DNA from: REEB506 sp040381035
GTDB lineage: Bacteria > Pseudomonadota > Alphaproteobacteria > Caulobacterales > Aquidulcibacteraceae
Direction of reading: 5' to 3'
Length of the DNA stretch: 41,262 bases
Assembly (NCBI GenBank): GCA_040381035.1
Contig: JBEIHY010000027.1
Coordinates: forward strand, 1-41,262
Shown: positions 8,629 to 15,475 of the stretch, piece after piece
Layout of the letters: each line of letters begins with the position of its first letter
Numbering within the stretch: position 1 is the first letter of the stretch
The notes under the pieces: model-generated
Database searches by the model: none
Told to the model about the DNA's origin: nothing
What the model saw: the letters and a program-made list of their open reading frames with translations, nothing else
Made by a program: the position numbers and the translations under genes

Positions 8629-8940
8629 CTACTCCGTTTCGGGTTTGATATGGGCGCCAACGCCGTCGCCAGTTGTGCGCCATTTGCGGGACCGGTTGAT
8701 CTGCATCTTGGCGTCGATCGCGGCGGTGAGGTCGCGGCCCTGTTCGCCGACCAGGCGATGCAGAAGAATCACCACATCCGCGGCTTCGCAGATCATTTCA
8801 TCACGATCGCCGCTGTCGAATGCTGCGCGCAACTCGGTGAATTCCTCCGCCGCGCGATTGATCAAGCGACCAAGGTCGTCAACCGGCCCAAAAGTCTGGC
8901 GGCCCCATGTCGTGATTGACGCGGTGGTTTCAAACGCCAT
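8629..8940 (-). CDS. MazG-like nucleotide pyrophosphohydrolase
   Basis: The 103-residue all-alpha protein has the acidic EExxE ... ExxD metal-binding pattern of the MazG/dUTPase-like superfamily (EEFTE near residue 36 and EAADVV near 54). An N-terminal TWGRQTFGP stretch resembles the dATP/dGTP pyrophosphohydrolase (DUF550-type) branch. Such enzymes hydrolyse NTPs or dNTPs to monophosphates for pool cleaning; the substrate is not known here. ATG at 8940 has GGAGG upstream. It is read directly into serA with four bases between stop and start, so it is probably co-transcribed and possibly coupled. Confidence 0.75.
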   Translation of the reverse strand: MAFETTASITTWGRQTFGPVDDLGRLINRAAEEFTELRAAFDSGDRDEMICEAADVVILLHRLVGEQGRDLTAAIDAKMQINRSRKWRTTGDGVGAHIKPETE

Positions 8941-9025
8941 GGCGTCGCCTCCGGCTCATCGTTGGTCTTGCGTGGCGCGCGCTGATGCGACACGAACGTT
9001 TCGAAGGGTGCGTGGAGAATTGTTC

Positions 9026-9346
9026 ATGTCCGATGTTCGCACATTCGCGCTTGTTGTGGTTTGCTTCGGCTTGGCCTGGGCCGCCAACGCCGACCAGCCG
9101 CCGACCGCGCCGCAAGTTCAACCCGCGCCGCCCGCAACTGCACCGCCGCCGCGCGCCGCAACGACGCAAGCGAAACCGGCCGCCGACGCCGATGCCACAA
9201 AGAAGATTTGCCGCCGCTACAAGGCGACCGGTTCGCGCCTCGCGGACCGCACGGTTTGCAAAACCAGGGCGGAATGGCGCGACGACAATATCGAAATTCG
9301 CAAGCAGATGAACAACCATAATCGCCAGACCACCAATGGCGGCTAA
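9026..9346 (+). CDS. Small exported protein with CRR-TGSRL-CKT-EW motif
   Basis: 106 residues: a signal peptide (residues 1-22, ending near ANA), a low-complexity Pro/Ala/Gln linker to about residue 60, and a short domain reading KICRRYKATGSRLADRTVCK followed by T-RAEW. The pair of cysteines spaced about 16 apart may form a disulfide. I have the impression that this short motif recurs in small exported proteins of sphingomonads and Caulobacterales, without assigned function; a search is needed to confirm it. ATG at 9026 has GGAG eight bases upstream. It is divergent from the MazG-serA operon, so the 85-bp gap between them likely holds both promoters. Confidence 0.75.
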   Translation: MSDVRTFALVVVCFGLAWAANADQPPTAPQVQPAPPATAPPPRAATTQAKPAADADATKKICRRYKATGSRLADRTVCKTRAEWRDDNIEIRKQMNNHNRQTTNGG

Positions 9347-9369
9347 GGTGCACGCGTTATGGGTCCGGC

Positions 9370-9924
9370 TCATGCGCCGCCCCCCGCGTTTCGCTTGCGC
9401 CAGTCGGCGCGCGTCAGCCGGTGAACCAGGCAATCGTCCTCGTCATGAAACAGCCGGCGGCCTTCCGGCCTAAAGCCGAGCCGCTGGTAGAATGCGTGCG
9501 CCCGGACGTTTGACGCGAGCGGGTCAATCACGATGGCGTCGACAGCGGGATCAGCAAAGCACAGCCAAAGGGCTGCCCGCATCATCGCTGCGCCATGGCC
9601 ATGGCCCAGCATCTCCGTCGGCCCAATCCAGATATCCAGCGCGCGCAAATGGGGTTCGATTGCGCCCCAATAATTCGTCGGCTCCAGATCCGGATCAATG
9701 ATTTGCACAGCCCCGATCGAGCGGCCGCCGAGCTCGGCGACATAGGAGCGATACACATCCGATTGCATCGCGATTGCATCTTCCCACATTATGCCTTCAT
9801 GAGCCGCATCGGCGTCTTCCTCATCGGTCGTCGCAGCGATGACATGGGGCTCTTTGTCCCAGGCTTTCAGCGTCGGAATATCCGCTTCAGTCGCGGGGCG
9901 GAGATGGATCATATTGGCCGTCAT
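9370..9924 (-). CDS. GNAT family N-acetyltransferase
   Basis: The 184-residue protein shows a GNAT fold: the N-terminal IHLRPATEADIPTLKAWD, the central LDIWIGPTEMLGHGHGAAMM acetyl-CoA loop (motif A), and the DPLASNVRAHAFYQRLGF motif B. The motif order resembles the AAC(6')-type and ribosomal-protein-acetylating GNATs, so the substrate cannot be named. The start is unclear. ATG at 9924 lies inside a palindromic repeat and has no ribosome site; ATG at 9912 matches the usual family N-terminus better. It lies 61 bp downstream of serC on the same strand. Confidence 0.82.
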   Translation of the reverse strand: MTANMIHLRPATEADIPTLKAWDKEPHVIAATTDEEDADAAHEGIMWEDAIAMQSDVYRSYVAELGGRSIGAVQIIDPDLEPTNYWGAIEPHLRALDIWIGPTEMLGHGHGAAMMRAALWLCFADPAVDAIVIDPLASNVRAHAFYQRLGFRPEGRRLFHDEDDCLVHRLTRADWRKRNAGGGA

Positions 9925-9978
9925 TGCGGGCTAGGGACCGAGATTGGGGGGATGGCGGCGCGCTCCGGCCGGAATGAC
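9920..9978. repeat. Palindromic REP-like intergenic element
   Basis: A 59-bp stretch starts with GTCATTGCGGG and ends with CCGGAATGAC, so its ends are inverted copies. A GC-rich middle includes CGCTCCGGCC. Elements beginning TCATTCCGG are common palindromic repeats in alphaproteobacterial intergenic DNA. Only one copy is in this window. It fills nearly the whole gap between serC and the GNAT gene and reaches into the GNAT start codon. Confidence 0.45.
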
Positions 9979-9985
9979 CGGCTCT

Positions 9986-11158
9986 TTACCCCAACTCCGC
10001 CAAGCACGCAGCGAAAGCCCATTCAATCCAGGGGATCAGGGCTTCGATATCGCTGCGCTCAATCGTGGCGCCGCACCAAATGCGCAAGCCCGGCGGGGCG
10101 CTGCGATAGGACGCGGCGTCGCATGCAACGCCCTCTTTTTCCAACAGGTCAGAGAGCTTCTTGGCGAAGGCGGCCTCGCCGGCGTCGTCAAGCCCGGTCA
10201 CCCGCGGATCGACAATCTTCAGGCACACGCCAGTGTTCGACAGGGTCGCGGGATCATCGCCGAGCGGCGCGATCCAGGCAGTGCGCCCGGCCCAGTCATA
10301 AAGCGCCTTGGAGTTGGCGTTGGCGCGGGCGATCAGCGCTTCCAAACCGCCAATGCTCTCGGCCCATTTCAGCGCATCGAGATAGTCTTCGGTCGCCAGG
10401 AGAGAGGGCGTGTTGATCGTTGCGCCTTCAAACAATTCGGTGTCGAGTTTGCCCTTCTTGGTCATCCGGAAGATTTTCGGCAGCGGCCGGTCCGGCGTGA
10501 AGCCTTCCAGCCGCGCCACCGCCCGCGGGCTTAAAATCAGCATGCCGTGCGCGGCTTCCCCGCCGAGCACCTTTTGCCAAGAAAAAGTCACCACATCGCA
10601 CTTGGTCCAGTCGATTGGCTGGGCAAAGGCCGCGCTGGTGGCGTCGTTGATCGTGATCCCGTCGCGATCGGGCGCGATCCAATCGAAGTTCGCAATCTTG
10701 GCGCCGCTGGTCGTGCCGTTTTGGGTGAAGATGATATCGGCGTCTTTGCGGGCTTTGGCAAAATTGGGCAGCGCGCCGTAGGGCCGCGCGACATGCATGA
10801 CCGCGTCCTTGAGCTTCAATTGCTCCAACGCATCCGTAACCCATTCTTCGCCGAAACTTTCCCAGGCGAACACATCGAGCGCACGAGCGCCGAGCATCGA
10901 CCACATCGCCATTTCCACCGCGCCGGTGTCGGACGCAGGTACGATCGCGATTTTGAAATCGGCGGGGACCTGCAAAACCGCGCGGGTGCGATCGATCGCT
11001 TCTTTCAGTTTGGCTTTGCCGGCTTTGGATCGGTGGGAGCGACCGAGCGCTGCGCCTTCCAAACCAGAAAGGCTCCATCCAGGGCGTTTTTTCGTGGGGC
11101 CAGAAGAAAAGCGGGCGTCAGCGGGTTTCGTCGCCGGCTTTGGCGGAATGTTCGTCAT
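9986..11158 (-). CDS. serC: Phosphoserine aminotransferase (alphaproteobacterial SerC type)
   Basis: SerC (390 residues) is the PLP enzyme that converts 3-phosphohydroxypyruvate and glutamate to phosphoserine, the second step of serine synthesis. It also serves PdxB-type B6 synthesis in some bacteria. The N-terminal ARFSSGPTKKRPGW, IVPASDTGAVEMAMW, the FTQNGTTSGAK loop and the PLP lysine in FSWQKVLGGEAAHG (Lys196) mark the long SerC branch of Alphaproteobacteria and methanogens. ATG at 11158 is preceded by GGATGGGAG, which forms one arm of a leader hairpin (see the serC RNA entry). In many relatives serA follows directly; here it is over 1.3 kb away. Confidence 0.96.
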   Translation of the reverse strand: MTNIPPKPATKPADARFSSGPTKKRPGWSLSGLEGAALGRSHRSKAGKAKLKEAIDRTRAVLQVPADFKIAIVPASDTGAVEMAMWSMLGARALDVFAWESFGEEWVTDALEQLKLKDAVMHVARPYGALPNFAKARKDADIIFTQNGTTSGAKIANFDWIAPDRDGITINDATSAAFAQPIDWTKCDVVTFSWQKVLGGEAAHGMLILSPRAVARLEGFTPDRPLPKIFRMTKKGKLDTELFEGATINTPSLLATEDYLDALKWAESIGGLEALIARANANSKALYDWAGRTAWIAPLGDDPATLSNTGVCLKIVDPRVTGLDDAGEAAFAKKLSDLLEKEGVACDAASYRSAPPGLRIWCGATIERSDIEALIPWIEWAFAACLAELG

Positions 11159-11161
11159 GGT

Positions 11162-11215
11162 GTACTCCCATCCTTACAGATGGACGCCCGCCGGTGGGAG
11201 CGGGTGGCCCGCGGC
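11162..11215 (-). ncRNA. serC RNA motif leader
   Basis: Directly upstream of serC, two hairpins can be drawn on the minus strand. One is CCCGC/GCGGG with an 8-nt loop (11187-11204). The other is CCATC/GGATGG with loop TGTAA (11168-11183), whose 3' arm contains the GGATGGGAG ribosome-binding site. Position, order and the CCATC-TGTAA-GGATGG sequence match my recollection of the serC RNA motif, a conserved leader found before serC in Alphaproteobacteria. Pairing of the second hairpin would hide the ribosome site, which suggests translational control. The ligand or protein that reads this leader is not known. Confidence 0.72.
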
Positions 11216-11266
11216 TGAGAAAGCCGAATTTGGCCCCCGAAGCAATCGCTTTATTGCCGCATCGGC

Positions 11267-12931
11267 TCAGAACAGGCCGACGATCTCACCGTCCGGGCCG
11301 CGTGCGATGGTTTCAGCGGCGGGCCTTTTCGGCAGGCCGGGCATGGTCATCAGGTCGCCGCAGATCGCCGCCACGAAGCCAGCGCCGGCCGACAGCCGCA
11401 CCTCACGTACCGGCAACCGGAAACCTTCCGGCGCGCCAATCACGGCAGGATCGGCGGTGAAAGAATAGGCGGTCTTGGCCATGCACACCGGCAATCGTCC
11501 GTGTCCGGCCTTTTCAAAGCGGGCGAGATCGGCGCTGGCCTTGGGCGAAAAATCCACGCCCGCAGCGCGGTAAATGCGCGCAGCGACGATTTCGATCTTG
11601 GCGGCAAGGCTCAGCTCATCAGCATAGAGCGGCGCAAAAGCGGCCGGCGCTTGCGTCAGCGCCACCACCGCGCGCGCCAGATCCGCCGCGCCGGGGGCGC
11701 CATCGGCCCAATGCCGGCACAGGATCGCCTCGACGCCGAAGCGTTCCGCGCACAAGCGCTTCAGCAATGCGTGCTCGGCATCGGTGTCAGCGGCGAAGTG
11801 ATTGACCGCCACCACAACCGGGACGCCAAAGGCGCCCACATTCTCGATATGGCGGCCGAGATTGGCGACGCCCGCATCAAGTGCTGCGAGGTTCTCAGCG
11901 CCGAGATCGGCCTTGGCCGCGCCGCCCTGCATCTTCAGCGCCCGCACGGTTGCAACAATCACTGCCGCGGCGGGTTGAAGCCCCGCTTGCCGGCACTTGA
12001 TGTTGAGAAATTTCTCTGCGCCAAGATCGGCGCCGAAGCCGGCTTCGGTGACGACATAATCGGCGAGCTTCAAGGCCAATCGCGTCGCGATCACCGAATT
12101 GCAGCCATGGGCGATATTGGCGAACGGCCCGCCATGGATCAAAGCCGGGGAGCCCGCGAGGGTCTGCACAAGATTGGGCGCGATCGCGTCCTTGAGCAGC
12201 GCCGTCATCGCGCCCGCCGCCCCGAGTTCGCCGGCGGTGATGGCGCGCTTGTCGAAGCCATAGCCGATCACCATCCGCGCAAGCCGGGCTTCCAAATCCG
12301 CAATGTCCGAACACAGACAAAAGCAGGCCATCACTTCGGAGGCGACGCTGATGTCAAAGCCGTCCTCGCGCACCGCGCCATTGCCGCCAAGGCCCACGAC
12401 GATCGCGCGCAGCGCGCGATCATTCATGTCCATCACCCGCCGCCACACGATCCGGCGCGGATCGATGCCGAGCGCATTGCCCCAATAGATGTGATTGTCG
12501 ATCATGGCGGCGAGCAGATTGTGCGCCGCGCTGATGGCGTGAAAATCGCCGGTGAAGTGGAGATTGATTTTGTCCATCGGCGCGACTTGCGCATGGCCGC
12601 CGCCGGTCGCCCCGCCCTTCTGGCCAAACACCGGCCCAAGCGACGGTTCGCGCAACGCGATCATGGCGCGGGCGCCGATATGGTTGAGCCCATCGCCAAG
12701 GCCGATCGTGGTGGTCGTCTTGCCCTCGCCGGCAGGGGTTGGGTTGATCGCGGTGACCAGGATCAGCTTGCCGTCCGGGCCGGCGCCACGGCCAGGCATG
12801 GCGGCGGGGTTGAGCTTGGCGATGTGGCGGCCATAGGGCTCCAGCGCATCCGCGGGAATACCGGCGCAGGCGGCGATGGCAGCGATCGGTTGCAGCGTCG
12901 CGGCGCGGGCGATTTCAAGATCAATCGACAT
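11267..12931 (-). CDS. fhs: Formate-tetrahydrofolate ligase
   Basis: Fhs (554 residues, the usual length) uses ATP to join formate to tetrahydrofolate, giving 10-formyl-THF for the one-carbon pool. The N-terminal LILVTAINPTPAGEGKTTTT carries the P-loop (about residues 65-74), followed by REPSLGPVFGQKGGATGGGH, LHFTGDFHAI and the long conserved body to the C-terminus, with no missing block. It sits upstream of serC on the same strand with about 108 bp between them, which contain the serC leader, so serine and C1 supply are neighbours. It is divergent from the lipoprotein gene at 12987. Confidence 0.97.
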   Translation of the reverse strand: MSIDLEIARAATLQPIAAIAACAGIPADALEPYGRHIAKLNPAAMPGRGAGPDGKLILVTAINPTPAGEGKTTTTIGLGDGLNHIGARAMIALREPSLGPVFGQKGGATGGGHAQVAPMDKINLHFTGDFHAISAAHNLLAAMIDNHIYWGNALGIDPRRIVWRRVMDMNDRALRAIVVGLGGNGAVREDGFDISVASEVMACFCLCSDIADLEARLARMVIGYGFDKRAITAGELGAAGAMTALLKDAIAPNLVQTLAGSPALIHGGPFANIAHGCNSVIATRLALKLADYVVTEAGFGADLGAEKFLNIKCRQAGLQPAAAVIVATVRALKMQGGAAKADLGAENLAALDAGVANLGRHIENVGAFGVPVVVAVNHFAADTDAEHALLKRLCAERFGVEAILCRHWADGAPGAADLARAVVALTQAPAAFAPLYADELSLAAKIEIVAARIYRAAGVDFSPKASADLARFEKAGHGRLPVCMAKTAYSFTADPAVIGAPEGFRLPVREVRLSAGAGFVAAICGDLMTMPGLPKRPAAETIARGPDGEIVGLF

Positions 12932-12986
12932 CCGCGCTTTGTGGCGCCGCCGCTTTGGCGCCGCAATGGCCCGGCATGCAGCACAT

Positions 12987-13526
12987 ATGGTTGCCTATGT
13001 CCGCGCCGCCGCCGTTCTGCTCCTCGCGCTGTGCCTCAGCGCGTGCTTTTCTTCGCGCCCGCCCCTGATCGGCGCGCGCGAGAGCGTGAAACTGTTCGGC
13101 GAGGGCGGGTCAGCGCTTCGGGTTGCGTTTTCCGCGATGACGCAAAGCCCGATGTCGCAGAAGGTGCGGTTCCGTTGGGTCGATGACGGCTACGAGATTT
13201 TCGGACCCGACAAGATGAATGAGGGCGTGCGCTATCGGCTGACCCCGCTGGGCGGCGACTGGTACATCGCCCAACAAACGCAACAACCGGCCAATGTCGC
13301 TGATTACGGGCTGGCCCGGATGGAAGAGAACCGACTGTGGATTTACGCGCCACAGTGCTCCACGCTCAGCACCGGTGAGCGGATAGCGCTGGGGCTGGCG
13401 GTGATGGTGAATGGCGATTGCCCGGTGGACAGTCTCGTCCAATTGCGCACCGCCATGGAGGCGGCTGTTCGGCGCGGGGCGCCGGCTGTTGGTTATTATG
13501 AATTGGCCGGCCCGGTGACGCCGTAA
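12987..13526 (+). CDS. Lipoprotein of unknown function
   Basis: 179 residues beginning MVAYVRAAAVLLLALCLSAC, a textbook lipoprotein signal with lipobox LSAC. The mature part has beta-strand-rich segments (RFRWVDDGYEIF, YRLTPLGGDWYIAQ) and a late pair of cysteines (APQCSTLS, NGDCPVDS). I do not recognise a family. ATG at 12987 is chosen because it begins the signal peptide, although its ribosome site is weak. The 3' end overlaps the convergent methyltransferase gene by 31 bp. Confidence 0.75.
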   Translation: MVAYVRAAAVLLLALCLSACFSSRPPLIGARESVKLFGEGGSALRVAFSAMTQSPMSQKVRFRWVDDGYEIFGPDKMNEGVRYRLTPLGGDWYIAQQTQQPANVADYGLARMEENRLWIYAPQCSTLSTGERIALGLAVMVNGDCPVDSLVQLRTAMEAAVRRGAPAVGYYELAGPVTP

Positions 13527-14281
13527 GCGACTTCGACCGGGAAACGGACATGGATCGGGCCGCGCGCTGCAGTGGTGATGGCGTCGGCCAAAAGGTCGCC
13601 ATGGCGGGCCGCATCGCCACTGGCGCGGGCGCGGGCCTGGCCGCCCGAGGTTGACGCAAGATAGCCGGCCAACTCTTCGGGCGTCCACACAAAGCTCGCA
13701 TAGGTTTCGCGGGCGCCGATCTGCAAAAAGGCGCCGCTATCAGCGAGTGTTTCGCGATACGGCCGGATGCCGGTCAGGCGGGCGTGTTCGTGGACGCGCT
13801 GGTCGCGGCGCAGCTGGCCAAGCAAAGTGGCCAGGGCCGCGCGCGCGGCGGGATATTGCGGCGGGCCAAAGCCGAACGCGAAAAACACGCCGCCTGGGCG
13901 CAACCAGCGATGGGCCGCCGCGAGAACAACAGCGTCGTCCATCCAATGCAGCGCCGCGGCCGCGACCACCGCATCCGCGCAGGCCGGCGGCAAACACATC
14001 TCTTCGCCGCGCCTGACATCGATGCGCAAACGCGGATCGGGCGGGATCAAGCGCGCCATGGCCGGGTCCGGCTCCACAGCAATCACTTTCCCAAACAGAT
14101 CCAACAGATCGCCCGTCGCTTGACCGCTGCCCGCGCCGAGCTCAACGCACAAGTCGCGCTGCAAACCGACGAGTTCGCGCAAATACGAGAAGACCGCGGC
14201 CGGGTATGTCGGCCGAAACCGCCGATAGGCTTGCGCCCAGTCACCGAAACTCGGTGTGCGAAGCTTCACGATAGCGTTCAT
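13496..14281 (-). CDS. Class I SAM-dependent methyltransferase
   Basis: 261 residues. The N-terminal FGDWAQAYRRFRPTYP is typical of the YcgJ/Smt2-like methyltransferases, followed by motif I LCVELGAGSGQATGDL (about residues 45-60), the acidic VIAVEPDPAM (motif II), DAVVAAAALHWMD (motif III-like) and LRPGGVFFAFGFG. The substrate is unknown. The start at 14281 follows GAGG at short spacing, and no better start is in frame before the leader hairpin at 14297-14320. Its 3' end overlaps the convergent lipoprotein gene. Confidence 0.85.
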   Translation of the reverse strand: MNAIVKLRTPSFGDWAQAYRRFRPTYPAAVFSYLRELVGLQRDLCVELGAGSGQATGDLLDLFGKVIAVEPDPAMARLIPPDPRLRIDVRRGEEMCLPPACADAVVAAAALHWMDDAVVLAAAHRWLRPGGVFFAFGFGPPQYPAARAALATLLGQLRRDQRVHEHARLTGIRPYRETLADSGAFLQIGARETYASFVWTPEELAGYLASTSGGQARARASGDAARHGDLLADAITTAARGPIHVRFPVEVAYGVTGPANS

Positions 14282-14296
14282 TTCCTCAGCGCGATG

Positions 14297-14320
14297 CTCC
14301 CAGAGTTTACCTCTTGGGAG
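14297..14320. promoter_or_regulatory. Inverted repeat in methyltransferase leader
   Basis: CTCCCAGAG and CTCTTGGGAG form an imperfect dyad around TTTAC, ending 15 bases before the methyltransferase start codon. It could be an operator for a dimeric regulator or an RNA hairpin. No run of T follows in the coding direction, so a terminator is unlikely. Confidence 0.35.
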
Positions 14321-14411
14321 TGTATCTAGCGCGAAACTTGCGCACGCCAAGATTGTGCGGCGAATCGCTCGCCGCCGCCGCGCACCTTTTTGGCATTCTG
14401 GCGGTGGGGCC

Positions 14412-14669
14412 TCAGGCGGCGCAGTTCGCTTTCGCCATGGTGATCCGCCGATCCATCGTTCCGTGTTTGAGATAGGTGGCCATCGCCGCTTCATAATCCT
14501 CAACGGGCATGGCCTGGGTGATCTTGGTCCAGGTGCAATCGCATTCGGCAACGCCGGTGGGGCAAGCTTCGGCGTACGCGGCGCGCGCCGAGGCGGGATA
14601 GTCAAAGGCTGGCTTCTCTGCGGCGCAGGCGCCGATCAGACCGGCCAGGATCAGAACGCTGAGGCGCAT
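14412..14669 (-). CDS. Small cysteine-rich lipoprotein
   Basis: 85 residues. The signal MRLSVLILAGLIGAC gives a lipobox IGAC. The mature part carries CPTGVAECDCTWTKITQAMP, a three-cysteine block followed by an amphipathic helix (EDYEAAMATYLKHG) and a last cysteine near the C-terminus. The CxCxW-KI-MP pattern appears in small alphaproteobacterial exported proteins I cannot assign. ATG at 14669 is preceded by GGAAGGAGGG, a strong site that rules out upstream starts. It is divergent from the exported protein at 14753, with a shared 83-bp promoter gap. Confidence 0.75.
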   Translation of the reverse strand: MRLSVLILAGLIGACAAEKPAFDYPASARAAYAEACPTGVAECDCTWTKITQAMPVEDYEAAMATYLKHGTMDRRITMAKANCAA

Positions 14670-14752
14670 CAAGCCCTCCTTCCGATGGTTCTTACAGCAT
14701 TGCATAATAGCGTTCAGATTTCGTTTATGCCCGGACCTGCTATGGCTCATTG

Positions 14753-15475
14753 ATGCGCATTCACGGTCTCTTCCTTTTGGCCCTTTTGGGCGCGCTCAGC
14801 CTGCCGGCCCACGCCGCTGGCCTCATCGCCGCCGAACCACCGCCAGCGATCATCGCCGATCTTAGCCGCGCCAACGCACTGGCCGACCAGATCGCAGCCT
14901 GCGCCGCCCTGGCAAGAAAGCCGGCCGAATGGGCGGAACTGGCCCAGACCAGCCGCGCCCAGGTCGATGCGGTGCGCGGCCAGGCGCAATCCCTGTTCGG
15001 GGCGATCATATTGTCGGCCGAAGGCTTAAATTCTACCGCGCCCAAATGCCACCGCTGGTCGCGTCGGGATGCGCGTCAACAGGTGACGGAGCTGACCCAG
15101 TCGGTCCAGGCCGGGCTTGCCGCGATCGCCAGCCCGACGCGGGCCGGTCTCTGGCTCGGCTTGTTCCCCTTATGCGCCGAGACCGTCTCGGAGGTCACCG
15201 GCCAGAAGCTGCCCAATCACGGCTGGGCGATTACTGTCCGCCTCAAGCCTCATGCAACCCAAACACTGCGCCCTTACAGCGCCCGCTTCATCCGCCCGGA
15301 AAGACCGCCGCCCATCAGCTTTCGGGTCAATGGCGCGGAGCTGTCGCAGTTGCTGATTACGGAGCGGATCGGCGACACACTGATCCTGACCTGGACAGGC
15401 GACCAAACCAGTTATGTACTCGTGACGAAGGCCATCGCCGCCACGTGCCCGCCGGGCCTTGGCGGGCGGGACTAG
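14753..15475 (+). CDS. Exported protein of unknown function
   Basis: 240 residues with a signal peptide (residues 1-21, ending HAA). The mature region has a helical N-terminal part (about 30-120) with cysteines at AACAAL and PKCHRW, and a beta-rich C-terminal part (VRLKPHATQTL, ISFRVNGAELSQLLITER, LILTWTGDQTSYVLVTK). No family recognised. ATG at 14753 is chosen; a TTG one codon upstream is also open. Its stop TAG shares the palindrome CTAG with the stop of the convergent DUF885 gene. Confidence 0.7.
   Translation: MRIHGLFLLALLGALSLPAHAAGLIAAEPPPAIIADLSRANALADQIAACAALARKPAEWAELAQTSRAQVDAVRGQAQSLFGAIILSAEGLNSTAPKCHRWSRRDARQQVTELTQSVQAGLAAIASPTRAGLWLGLFPLCAETVSEVTGQKLPNHGWAITVRLKPHATQTLRPYSARFIRPERPPPISFRVNGAELSQLLITERIGDTLILTWTGDQTSYVLVTKAIAATCPPGLGGRD

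Noticed and set aside
9370..9924. Aminoglycoside 6'-acetyltransferase (resistance gene)
   Set aside because: Motif order is similar to AAC(6') but so is that of many GNATs; no resistance context or mobile element is present.
11501..13186. 561-codon plus-strand frame opposite fhs
   Set aside because: Low-complexity Arg/His-rich translation with no family; fhs on the other strand is complete.
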